NCBI RefSeq assembly: GCF_004339595.1 | Contig: NZ_SMFU01000014.1 | Span: 124,001 to 188,000, forward strand | Length of the DNA: 64,000 bases | Source of the DNA: Marinobacterium mangrovicola | Lineage (GTDB): Bacteria > Pseudomonadota > Gammaproteobacteria > Pseudomonadales > Balneatricaceae | Direction of reading: 5' to 3' | Part shown: positions 1-7,800 of the stretch, one piece after another | How positions within the stretch are numbered: position 1 is the first letter of the stretch | How the letters are laid out: each line of letters opens with the position of its first letter | Position numbers and translations under genes: made by a program | Notes under the pieces: model-generated | The model's database searches: none | Told to the model about the DNA's origin: nothing | The model's input: only the letters and a program-made list of their open reading frames with translations

Positions 1-13
1 TTGGCTTGATATG

Positions 14-213
14 ACTAACCGCCGCTGGGCGAAAGACTACTTGGTAAGGGTTGTTTCCTAACCGGAAAGGAAGGCGGCCCCGGCACAGTAGACGTCTCGA
101 ACCGGCACACTGCGGAATTCGAACGCCGCCAACACAGGCGGTCGAAACCTAGTGTAGGCCCTCCAGTGCAGTGTGCTATTTGCATTGCACGACTGTGATA
201 GATTTTGTTAACT
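14..213 (-). repeat. attC-like site of the DUF3592 cassette, left boundary unresolved
   Basis: The core nearest the gene, AGTTAAC (complement of 207-213), lies just past the stop codon of the DUF3592-like gene. Candidate distal cores are the complements of CCTAAC at 57-62 and ACTAAC at 14-19. Either would give an unusually long site (about 160-200 bp), so a second non-coding cassette may be hidden here. GTGCA/TGCAC repeats at 166-190 could form the inner stem. Confidence 0.45.
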
Positions 214-215
214 AT

Positions 216-668
216 TTATTGGTTTAGAAGAAATATTCCCGCCGCTATGAATATACCCCCTGTGATCATCGGAGCAAAATTCCATATTCTAGCCCCAGGA
301 AACAATACGCTATCGCTATGATCCTTTGGGTTGTAGTAAACCACAACATTCTCCGTTGCGAGATATTCTTTTAATATTTTATTCAGGGAAGAGATAGGCT
401 TGTTAACCATGTCGGAGAAAGTAGCTCTTTTCGAGATATACTTTACTCCATCAACTTCATATTCATACTCAACATCAATATGAACACTTTGCCAATCAAC
501 TACCTTTGCCTGAATATCCCTTGAGATATGCAAACGAGTACCCTTATTTAGTAGAAATCCGGGTGTTTTCTTCCAACTATTGCTTTTTACGGCCCTTATA
601 GAAATATAAGAAAGAGAAGCAATAACCGCTACTCCAATAGCAATTAAAATATGTGGTAGATAATCTTC
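216..668 (-). CDS. DUF3592-like membrane protein (integron cassette gene)
   Basis: A predicted inner-membrane protein of 150 residues with a hydrophobic segment near the N-terminus (about residues 5-23) and a second at the C-terminus (about 128-147). Between them is a soluble part rich in beta strands with the pattern V-x-Y-x-Y-x-V-[DN]-G-x-x-Y followed later by V-x-Y-N-P, which is typical of DUF3592 proteins. The function of that family is unknown. I start it at 668 because AAGGAA lies at a good distance upstream; a longer GTG start at 713 would fall inside the preceding attC site. It is the leftmost complete cassette in the array. Cassette origin is inferred from the flanking attC-like sites and its AT-rich composition. 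Confidence 0.65.
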   Translation of the reverse strand, partial: EDYLPHILIAIGVAVIASLSYISIRAVKSNSWKKTPGFLLNKGTRLHISRDIQAKVVDWQSVHIDVEYEYEVDGVKYISKRATFSDMVNKPISSLNKILKEYLATENVVVYYNPKDHSDSVLFPGARIWNFAPMITGGIFIAAGIFLLNQ

Positions 669-698
669 CATCAATATTTCCTTGATAGTTCCTTGATA

Positions 699-774
699 GT
701 TAATGCGGAGCACAGGGGCGCCACGTAAGTGGCGTCCAGTGGAGGCCGTAATGAATTTTATTGCCTTGTTAACT
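699..774 (-). repeat. attC-like recombination site
   Basis: Reading the minus strand, the site opens with AGTTAACAAGG, overlapping the stop codon of the gene at 774-1220. It contains the palindrome GACGCCAC-TTAC-GTGGCG (complement near 715-736) and closes with GCATTAACT. Size (76 bp), position at the 3' end of the gene and inverted cores match attC sites. The closing core departs from GTTRRRY at its first base. Confidence 0.7.
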
Positions 775-1220
775 CATTTCCGGGCAGCGAATTTCAGATC
801 CACTGCATCGGAAAAAGTTGATCGATAACTTCCAGCCATCTCTGTGTCCAATCCAACAAGAATGGTTGCGCTGCTGTCCCAGCATGCAATTTCAAAGATA
901 GCTCCCTCTAATTGAGGCCCCGGCTCCGAGCCATCCCAGTAGCGCGGGTTGCCATCAACAAATGGTTCATCTCTCACGTCCACCCGCATTCCTTTAGGAA
1001 AGGCGCTGAATACGGCCCAGATGAACTGAATATCGTCGCTTGCGATCTGGGACTCGAGTTCACCACCGTAATACCAGCCCTCGGCAAACTGAAAGCCATT
1101 CGTTTCGATATCGCTCACATACCAATCGTAATCAGAGCAGCTAATACCCAACGCCGCTATGACCTCACGCATATTTGTGAAAAAACGTACTTGGTCGCTC
1201 CGTTCCAAGATCAGATTCAT
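774..1220 (-). CDS. hypothetical protein (integron cassette gene)
   Basis: An acidic, probably cytoplasmic protein of 148 residues with many aromatic residues (Trp, Tyr, Phe) and no signal peptide or membrane segment. I do not recognise its family. The N-terminal part up to about residue 45 could be helical; the middle has a GWYYGGELESQ stretch and the rest looks like alternating beta strands, reminiscent of small single-domain cassette proteins. The ATG at 1220 follows closely after the closing core of the preceding attC site, as is usual for cassettes. No function can be assigned from sequence alone. It may be expressed only weakly because no promoter of its own is visible. Confidence 0.6.
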   Translation of the reverse strand: MNLILERSDQVRFFTNMREVIAALGISCSDYDWYVSDIETNGFQFAEGWYYGGELESQIASDDIQFIWAVFSAFPKGMRVDVRDEPFVDGNPRYWDGSEPGPQLEGAIFEIACWDSSATILVGLDTEMAGSYRSTFSDAVDLKFAARK

Positions 1221-1232
1221 ACTGGCTCTACG

Positions 1233-1322
1233 AGTTAACTCCCCAATAACGGGCCGACGAAAAGCGTAGCTTTTTGGCAGTCCGAGCCAGCTTGCTGGCG
1301 GCCGTTGGTTAGCTTGTTAGTA
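1233..1322 (-). repeat. attC-like recombination site
   Basis: A 90-bp imperfect palindrome between the GNAT gene and the next cassette. On the minus strand it runs from TACTAACAAGCTAACCAACGG to CCCGTTATTGGGGAGTTAACT; the two ends pair with each other and the centre holds further inverted repeats (GCCAGC/GCTGGC and AAAGC/GCTTT). This is the layout of an attC site (R''-L'' ... L'-R'). Confidence 0.8.
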
Positions 1323-1335
1323 GTTTTTTAATACA

Positions 1336-1800
1336 CTATTTACCAATCGGAATATAGTAGGTTGTGAAACACCGCCCTAAAAGCTCGGTTTTATGAACCT
1401 TGCTCGCCATTTTATTTAACGCTTTATACTCAGGCCTACTATCGAGCAGATGAAATAGGACTTCTTTGTGCCCTATTTCATCTGCCCACCTCATGAGTGA
1501 TTTAAAAATGGAAATACCGAATCCCCAGAATTTCTGAGAGATAACAATAGCCAATTCAAATCTATTATCATCGGGCTGAATTCCACACCAACCCGCTAAA
1601 TCCCCATCAATATAAACTGCACGAATACGACAACCTTGTATCGAGTCTACATTGATTTTTTCATCCATCCACGCTTGAACGCTTACGCTATCAAAATATG
1701 GATGATCAATTAAATGTGTTCTCAGGGAGTCTTCATTGAGAATTTCCATGAAGTCTTCTGGACTGACTTGCTTAAAACTATGAAATTCAATTTCACTCAT
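1336..1800 (-). CDS. GNAT-family N-acetyltransferase (integron cassette gene)
   Basis: A protein of 154 residues with the GNAT fold order: an N-terminal strand-helix region with a predicted substrate loop, then a central pair of strands (R-x-R-A-V-Y-I-D-G-D-L-A-G-W-C-G-I-Q) and an acetyl-CoA binding strand-turn-helix (E-L-A-I-V-I-S-x-x-F-W-G-F-G-I). The pyrophosphate-binding loop is degenerate (FWGFGIS instead of Q/RxxGxG/A). GNAT enzymes move acetyl from acetyl-CoA to amines; the acceptor here is unknown. Acetyltransferases are among the commonest cassette genes. I start at ATG 1800; a TTG-initiated form eight residues longer would begin inside the attC core. Its neighbours on both sides are separated from it by attC-like sites. 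Confidence 0.7.
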   Translation of the reverse strand: MSEIEFHSFKQVSPEDFMEILNEDSLRTHLIDHPYFDSVSVQAWMDEKINVDSIQGCRIRAVYIDGDLAGWCGIQPDDNRFELAIVISQKFWGFGISIFKSLMRWADEIGHKEVLFHLLDSRPEYKALNKMASKVHKTELLGRCFTTYYIPIGK

Positions 1801-1810
1801 ACCTTGATAC

Positions 1811-1872
1811 TTATAACGCCTCAAGAAGAGGCGCGCGCTTTTTGCGCGTCCTTCTTGCTTTACTTGTTAGGC
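1811..1872 (-). repeat. attC recombination site (best-preserved copy)
   Basis: The clearest attC site in the window, 62 bp. On the minus strand it opens with GCCTAACAAG and closes with GGCGTTATAA. The interior is a near-perfect hairpin with arms CAAGAAG...GGACGCGC and GCGCGC...CTTCTTG around an AAAAA loop. The opening core overlaps the last codons of the HEPN gene, so the protein ends in residues encoded by attC itself. Confidence 0.88.
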
Positions 1873-2663
1873 TTTTTGAAGAATTTATCTTCGATAACAA
1901 GTTCTATATCTTTGACAATTTTCTCGATGTCTTTAATCGCTCTTTTGAGAAACGCCTCTGATAGCTGTATTTCATCACTTGAAACTTTAATGCCTGACGG
2001 CAACTTTCCTCGCTGGGACTCCCTAATTATTCCCGATTTGTGAGCAATAACATTTCTCACAAAGTAGTAATCTTTAATTTTACGATTTTGAACTGGTGTT
2101 GGAGAATAGTTAACCTTATTTTTATAGTATTTAAGCAACTCATCAATCTTAAAGTGACCGATTGCTTCAACCTGTTTCTCAACCAACATCTCTACAATAG
2201 AGTTTCTATTCGAAACCACATCATTTAGTGTAATAACCTCATTACTCTTGAGCATTTCCGGCTTACTGGACAAGATCTCCTCAAACAGCATTTGACTATA
2301 AGTTTCGAAGGCGCCCCATACACTGACAAATATATTTGAATATAAAAAGAACCTGAGATCATCATGGCGCTTTCTGTCAGCTTCGATAGCTTTTTTAATA
2401 AAATTTGCAAATCTTGCGTCCATTGTGAGCTCAATATTTCCATCCTTTGATTTTTTGGCTTCAACTTGAGGCTCATACGATTTGGGCTTTGGGCCTGGAA
2501 CTCCTTTAACGTCTTCAAGCTTTCCAAGCAGGTCGGTATAGGTTCCATCAACTTTCTCATTGATTCCAACCACACCAAGATCAAGAAGACTTTTCGTTTT
2601 CCAAGTAGACATCGAAAATCTTCTATAGGCTAATGTTACGCCGAGATATGTTGTTTTATTCAT
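1860..2663 (-). CDS. HEPN-like protein (MAE_28990-type), integron cassette gene
   Basis: A 267-residue, mostly helical, lysine-rich protein with no signal peptide. Residues 203-208 read RNVIAH, an Rx4H motif at the end of a long helical region, which is the nuclease signature of HEPN domains. A preceding helix with V-W-G-A-F-E-x-Y (about 115-122) resembles the first helix of MAE_28990-type HEPN proteins. HEPN proteins are often RNases in toxin-antitoxin or defence systems, but no separate antitoxin gene is visible in this cassette. The start ATG at 2663 has AAGGAAG upstream. This is the first cassette after the right-hand junction. Nuclease activity is an inference from the motif. Confidence 0.65.
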   Translation of the reverse strand: MNKTTYLGVTLAYRRFSMSTWKTKSLLDLGVVGINEKVDGTYTDLLGKLEDVKGVPGPKPKSYEPQVEAKKSKDGNIELTMDARFANFIKKAIEADRKRHDDLRFFLYSNIFVSVWGAFETYSQMLFEEILSSKPEMLKSNEVITLNDVVSNRNSIVEMLVEKQVEAIGHFKIDELLKYYKNKVNYSPTPVQNRKIKDYYFVRNVIAHKSGIIRESQRGKLPSGIKVSSDEIQLSEAFLKRAIKDIEKIVKDIELVIEDKFFKKPNK

Positions 2664-2699
2664 CTACTTCCTTGCTTAATGCCTGTTACTAACATGAAA

Positions 2700-2706
2700 G
2701 CCTAAC
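2700..2706 (-). repeat. cassette junction core GTTAGGC
   Basis: The complement of 2700-2706 is GTTAGGC, a perfect match to the GTTRRRY core that marks the 5' junction of an inserted cassette; here it would be the left edge of the HEPN cassette. A second GTTAG (complement of 2689-2693) follows 7 bp further along the minus strand. Confidence 0.6.
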
Positions 2707-2709
2707 AGC

Positions 2710-2802
2710 TTAATACTGAGCATGCGTGTTTTTTCGCGGAGGGAAGGAAGGTGAAATTTGGTAAGCTTTTGAAATGTAGAGCACTTTAGACATCACTGCC
2801 AT
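2710..2802 (-). CDS. possible 30-residue ORF in front of the HEPN cassette
   Basis: On the minus strand a strong ribosome-binding site, GGAGGAG (complement of 2806-2812), precedes ATG at 2802. The frame encodes 30 residues beginning MAVMSKVLYI and ends in TAA a few bases before the GTTAGGC junction. It could be a tiny cassette peptide or a leader translated ahead of the first cassette. There is no homology I can recognise, so the call rests only on the ribosome-binding site and position. Confidence 0.35.
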   Translation of the reverse strand: MAVMSKVLYISKAYQISPSFPPRKNTHAQY

Positions 2803-3013
2803 TTCTCCTCCGTGAAAAACGATCATGCGTATTTTTCTGCGTTGCCGTGCGCAGTATCACATAACGGCTTTTCCTTAATGTCTTGATCTTGGACCAGTTT
2901 TCTATGAGTTGCCAGTGGCAAATGAGCACACTCAGTACTAAAAACGAGCAACAAGACGAGGCCACGCTAAATATACTGTATGGGATCACAGTAAAATGAA
3001 GCGTTTTGTCCAC
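2786..3013 (-). CDS. doubtful small ORF between array and purU
   Basis: A 75-codon open frame with a GTG start directly after a GTTAG core-like motif (complement of 3017-3021). The N-terminal half is hydrophobic (about residues 7-35) and the C-terminal third is basic. It overlaps the better-supported 30-residue frame in a different reading frame and has no clear ribosome-binding site. I give it only because its placement right after a core motif is what a cassette gene would show. Confidence 0.2.
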   Translation of the reverse strand: MDKTLHFTVIPYSIFSVASSCCSFLVLSVLICHWQLIENWSKIKTLRKSRYVILRTATQKNTHDRFSRRRNGSDV

Positions 3014-3017
3014 ACAC

Positions 3018-3065
3018 TAACGACCGCTGCGGGCCGATATCTGCAGAACTGGTTGGCCTGATATG
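3018..3065 (-). repeat. degenerate attC-like motif at the right edge of the array
   Basis: On the minus strand this reads GGCCAAC ... GTCGTTAG with an inner CTGCAGATATCGGCCCGCAG element that can fold. The spacing (about 45 bp) is at the short end for attC. The flank TTGGCCTGATATG (3053-3065) matches the first 13 bases of the window with one mismatch. Confidence 0.4.
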
Positions 3066-3210
3066 CCGAAAAAATGTCCGCTATCCGGGGAAATCAGAAA
3101 ACTCTTAAGGTCAGATACGAGCCAACACCCCCCGTTTTGATGATCCTTTTAACCTATAAACTCGGGGCCATAACCCGCAAGCCAGCCCCACATCGCCCTA
3201 CACGCCCAAT

Positions 3211-3234
3211 AAAAAACCGGGCACAAGGCCCGGT
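3211..3234 (-). terminator. rho-independent terminator after purU
   Basis: The arms ACCGGGC and GCCCGGT surround a five-base loop (3216-3234). On the minus strand the hairpin is followed by a run of six T, 32 bp beyond the purU stop. It closes the glyA-sox-purU operon. Confidence 0.88.
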
Positions 3235-3265
3235 CAAAAACAACAACCAAACGACAGTTGTTAGA

Positions 3266-4132
3266 TCAGTTGCTGAATACCACGGTGCGGCGTCCGCTGA
3301 GGAATACGCGCTTGTCACAGTGGTAACGTACAGCGTTGAACAGGGTGATACGCTCGATATCCTGCCCCTTGGAAACCAGGTCTTCAGGATAGTGGGCGTG
3401 GTCGACACTCTGGATGCCCTGAGTGATGATCGGACCTTCATCCAGATCGTTGTTCACGTAGTGGGCGGTGGCGCCAACCATCTTCACACCCTTCTCCCAG
3501 GCCTGATGGTAAGGGCGTGCGCCCTTGAAGCCCGGCAGCAGTGAGTGGTGAATATTGATCGCCCAGCCATCCAGGGTTTCACACATATCCGGTGACAGGA
3601 CCTGCATGTAGCGCGCCAGCACTACCAGGTCGATCTCGTACTTCTCAAGCAACTCAAGAATCTGGGCTTCCTGCTGCGGCTTGGTATCCGGGGTGATCGG
3701 CAGGTGGTAATAAGGAATACCGTGCCACTCCGCCAGGTGCTGCAGATCCGGGTGGTTGGAGATGATCACCGGCACTTCGATGTTCAGCTGTCCCGTACGG
3801 TGGCGGAACAGCAGGTCATTGAGGCAGTGGTCGTACTTGGAGACCAGGATTGCCACCCGCTCACGGTGACCCGGTGCGGTCAGGCTCCACTCCATATCGA
3901 ACTCCGCAGCACGAGCCGCGAACTGTTCATCGAAAGCTTCCTGGGTAAAAGCCTCGCTTCCGGGCTGAAACTCGATACGGATAAAGAAACGTTCGCTGAC
4001 ACGATCGTCGAATGAGTGGATCTCGTTCACGTAATGCTGGGAGTCCGCCATAAAGCGGGTTACCACATCAACGGTGCCAAGCTTGCTCGGGCAATTGGCG
4101 GTAAAGATCCAGGAATCGGGCAGAGAGCTCAT
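3266..4132 (-). CDS. purU: formyltetrahydrofolate deformylase PurU
   Basis: Cytoplasmic enzyme that hydrolyses 10-formyltetrahydrofolate to tetrahydrofolate and formate, balancing the folate one-carbon pool. The 288 residues give an N-terminal ACT-like regulatory domain (about 1-90) and a formyltransferase-fold domain with the catalytic triad Asn193, His195 and Asp231 in the motifs INIHHSLLP and NNDLDEGPI. The length is typical. It is the last gene of the sarcosine operon and lies 76 bp after soxG. Sarcosine oxidation loads tetrahydrofolate with one-carbon units, so PurU probably recycles the folate during growth on betaine derivatives. The same neighbourhood is common in pseudomonads. Confidence 0.95.
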   Translation of the reverse strand: MSSLPDSWIFTANCPSKLGTVDVVTRFMADSQHYVNEIHSFDDRVSERFFIRIEFQPGSEAFTQEAFDEQFAARAAEFDMEWSLTAPGHRERVAILVSKYDHCLNDLLFRHRTGQLNIEVPVIISNHPDLQHLAEWHGIPYYHLPITPDTKPQQEAQILELLEKYEIDLVVLARYMQVLSPDMCETLDGWAINIHHSLLPGFKGARPYHQAWEKGVKMVGATAHYVNNDLDEGPIITQGIQSVDHAHYPEDLVSKGQDIERITLFNAVRYHCDKRVFLSGRRTVVFSN

Positions 4133-4208
4133 GGCCTTCTCCTAACACAACAGAAAAAAGGGTGCCGGCTGGTCTGGCGGAATCAGCGCGGCACTCCTAA
4201 AAAACGGA

Positions 4209-4871
4209 TCAGGCTTTAACCACCAGACCGTATTCACGGCTGGCATCCTGCAGCCAGAGCCAGATGTAGTCCGCAAAGCTGCGACGTACTACCAGCTCCC
4301 AGGTGTCTTCGCCGCTGCGACGCACCACGGCAGTCGCCTTGGCGAATACAGAACCGGCAACCTTACCCACCGGGAACTGGCTCGGGTGTAGATCCAGCAC
4401 GGTGCTCTTCTTCAGCACGTCGACCGCGTTCGGGCCGGACAGCTCGATCAGGGTCTGACCGCCGCTGCCGTTAACCACCTGGAAGTGGCCTTCGATCGCT
4501 GCACGCAGGCTGCGCTCGATCTCAAACGCCTGGTCGCCGGGTACAACCACCAGCCATTCGTCCGGGCTCATCCAGCGAATGGACACACTGCCCTTCTCGA
4601 CGGAGGTCAGTGGCTTGGTCGGCAGGGCAATACCAAATACTGCCGCGCAGCCGTCCATGAAGCTCTGGTTGTCCTGGGAACCGCGCAGGGTCAGGTGACC
4701 CAGCAGCTTGAGTTCGCGCAGGATGACACCGCCGGCGCGCGGGTTACGCGCAGCCAGCTTGTCCAGTTCAGCGTGATGCAGCGGAGACTCGGCGCGGATA
4801 TCGCCGCTCGGCAGCTGGTTCATCACAGCCACGTTGGTGACTTCTTTTTCAGGTGCAGTTGCTTCAGACAT
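4209..4871 (-). CDS. soxG: sarcosine oxidase gamma subunit
   Basis: Small subunit of the heterotetrameric sarcosine oxidase, which oxidises sarcosine to glycine and passes the methyl carbon to tetrahydrofolate with production of hydrogen peroxide. The 220-residue sequence has the GcvT-like C-terminal pattern of SoxG (S-I-R-W-M-S-P-D-E-W-L-V near residue 105, L-I-E-L-S-G-P-N-A near 142, and a final W-x-L-V-V-R-R-S-F-A-D-Y-I-W-x-W-L). Its start overlaps the soxA stop by 8 bp, so translation of the two is probably coupled. Gene order soxB-soxD-soxA-soxG is the standard one. Confidence 0.93.
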   Translation of the reverse strand: MSEATAPEKEVTNVAVMNQLPSGDIRAESPLHHAELDKLAARNPRAGGVILRELKLLGHLTLRGSQDNQSFMDGCAAVFGIALPTKPLTSVEKGSVSIRWMSPDEWLVVVPGDQAFEIERSLRAAIEGHFQVVNGSGGQTLIELSGPNAVDVLKKSTVLDLHPSQFPVGKVAGSVFAKATAVVRRSGEDTWELVVRRSFADYIWLWLQDASREYGLVVKA

Positions 4872-7800
4872 TCTGACGCTCCCCTTTCGGATCGAGGAAG
4901 ATCGGGCTGCAGATTTCAGCTTCGATCACGCGGCCATCGGCCAGCGGGTAGTAAACGGTTTCACCCATGCGGTCGTGACCGCCTTTGATGAAGCCCAGCG
5001 CAATGCTACGGTTCAGAGTCGCACTCCAGTAGCTGGAGCTGACGTGACCGAGCAGGTCCATCGGGATCGGCTGCTTGGTATCAGCAACAGCCTGTGCACC
5101 TTCCGGCAGCACAACCTTAGGATCCTTGGTTTTCAGACCCACCATCTGCTTACGGTGGTCGCGGACGCAGTCTTCACGTGCCATACCGCGCTTACCGATG
5201 TAGCTGAACGGTTTGTTGTTGGATACACACCAGCTCATGCCAAGGTCGATCGGGGTCATGGAGCCGTCAGTATCCTGACCGGCGATGATGAAGCCCTTCT
5301 CTGCACGCAGGATGTGCATGGTTTCAGTACCGTACGGCGTCAGGTTGTACTTGGCGCCGTGCTCGAACAGTTTCTCCCAAACGTGCAGACCGTAGTTAGC
5401 CTGGACGTTGATCTCGTAAGAGAGTTCACCGGTAAAGGAGATTCGGAACACGCGAGCCGGAACGCCAGCCACGGTGCCTTCACGCCAATCCATGAACTTG
5501 AAGCTGTCTTTATCCAGGTCGATGTCATCACAGAGTTCGGACAGCAGTTTACGGCTGTTCGGACCGGAGATGGTCATGGTCGCCCAGTGGTCGGTCACGC
5601 TGGTGAAGTAAACTTCCATCTCAGGCCATTCGGTCTGATGATAGAGCTCCAGCCATTCCATAACATGCGCCGCACCGCCAGAGGTGGTGGTCATGACAAA
5701 GTGGTTCTCGCCCAGGCATGAGGTCACACCGTCGTCGAATACCATGCCATCTTCGCCACACATCAGACCGTAACGGCACTTGCCGACCGCCAGCTTGGCC
5801 CAAGCGTTAGTGTAGACGCGACCGAGGAATTCGCGCGCATCCTTACCCTGAATATCGATCTTGCCCAGGGTGGACGCGTCGAGGATACCCACGCTTTCAC
5901 GGGTAGCCAGGCATTCGCGATCCAGTGCCTGCTGCATGGTTTCGCCTTGTTTCGGGTAGTACCAGGGACGCTTCCACTGGCCTACATCTTCCCACTCGGC
6001 GCCGTTTTCCACGTGCCACTTGTGCATCGCAGTGAAACGCTTCGGCTCGAACAGCGGGCCGCAGTTACGGCCAGCGATGGCACCAAAGGCGATCGGGGTG
6101 TAGTTCGGACGGAACACGGTAGTACCGGTTTCCGGAATCGACTTGCCCAGCACCGCAGCGGTGATAGCCATACCGTTGATGTTACCCAGCTTGCCCTGGT
6201 CGGTACCGAAGCCCATCGCGGTGTAACGCTTGACGTGCTCGATAGACTCAAAGCCTTCGCGGGTTGCCAGCTCGATACCGGCAGCGGTTACGTCGTTCTG
6301 GTAGTCAACGAACTGCTTCGGCGCACGCGAAGTCGGCTTGGTGTGCGGGATGTGGTACAGCGCCATCGGCTTGCCTTCGCTGACCTTACGCACGTTCGGC
6401 AGAGCGACTTCAGCCGCCTGCAGGCCCAGCTTGGCTGCTGCTTCCTGACCGGCTTTCGCACCTTCAGCCAGGACCTTGTCCAGTGCGTAGGTACCGCTGA
6501 TGCCACCGGCGATCAGCTGGTTCTGTACGCTCGGACCCGGTACGAAACCGATCGCTTCGTCGCTCCAGACCGGACGCACGCCGGCGTGGCAGGACAGGTG
6601 CACAACCGGGCTCCAGCCACCAGAGCTTGCCACGGTGTCGCAGCTCAGATGCTGTACATTGCCGGTGACCTTCTCGCCTTTGGCGTCGAGGCCCGCAACG
6701 CTAACGCCGCTGACACGCTTCTTGCCCTGGACATCGATTACACCGCTGCCGGTAAGGACCTTGATGCCACGCTTGCGAACCGCTTCGACGCGCTCGCCCT
6801 GCGGGTTGGAACGGGTATCAACCACGGCGACAACTTCACGACCTGCGTCGGCCCAGTCCAGAGCGGTCTGGTACGCATTGTCGTTGGTGGTCATCAGTAC
6901 CAGCTTGTTGCCCGGTACGACTCCATAACGGTTGATGTACGTAGATACAGCAGATGCAACCATGCAACCCGGTACATCGTTGTTACCGAATACCAGCGGG
7001 CGCTCGTGGGCGCCGGTAGCCAGCACAACCCAGTGCGCGCGAACGCGGTGCATACGCTGACGAACCTGACCTTCCGGAGCCTTGTCGGACATATAGTCGG
7101 TACGGTTCTCGTTGATGGTCAGGAAGTTGTGGTCATGGTAGCCGTTCACGACGGAACGCGGCAGCATGGTGACTTCCGGCATCTTGGCCAATTCAGCGAC
7201 GATACCCGCAACCCAGTCAGCGGCCGGCTTGCCTTCGATGCGCTCGCGGCTGGACAGCAGGTGTCCACCGAATTCGCTCTGCTCGTCGGCGATGATGACA
7301 CGGGCACCGCTGCGCGCAGCAGTCAGGGCCGCCATCAGGCCGGCAGGACCTGCACCTACAACCATCAGGTCGCAGTGCTGGTTCATGATGTCGTATTCGT
7401 CCTGGTCACGCTCTTTCGGCGCACGACCGAGACCTGCAGCCTGGCGGATAAACTTCTCGTAAGTCGGCCACATGGACTGCGGGAACATGAAGGTCTTGTA
7501 GTAGAACCCCGGAGGCATCATCTTGCCGCCGAGTTTACCCATCATGCCCATCCAGTCGGATTCAACGCTCGGCCAGCCGTTGGTAGCGCTGCACACCAGA
7601 CCGTTGTAGAGCTCCTGCTGGGTAGCACGAACGTTAGGCACCTGAGTCGCTTCGGTAGCGCCCAGCTGCAGTACTGCGTTGGGCTCTTCAGCACCGGCAG
7701 CGACGATACCGCGGGGACGGCTGTACTTGAAGCTGCGTGCAACGATATCGACACCGTTGGCCAGCAGCGCAGATGCGACGCTGTCACCCTGGTAACCCTT

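Larger units (their letters stand above)
1..3064 (-). mobile_element. integron gene-cassette array without integrase (CALIN-like)
   Basis: Four consecutive short genes all read leftward, and each is followed at its 3' end by an imperfect palindrome bounded by inverse cores of the attC type (YAAC ... GTTR). The region is visibly more AT-rich than the rest of the window and the genes are unrelated to each other, as is usual for cassettes. Cassette genes point away from attI, so an integrase gene would be expected to the right of the HEPN gene, but purU follows directly with no tyrosine-recombinase reading frame. This is therefore either a cluster of attC sites lacking an integrase or the far part of an array continuing left of the window. 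The outer limits are inferred from the last recognisable core-like motifs. Confidence 0.8.

Noticed and set aside
3074-3544. Plus-strand frame across the purU terminator
   Set aside because: It runs through the terminator and into purU in antisense. No ribosome-binding site or recognisable domain.
2786-4219. Integron integrase gene to the right of the array
   Set aside because: No tyrosine-recombinase frame. The only long frame there is purU, and the rest are short mirrors.
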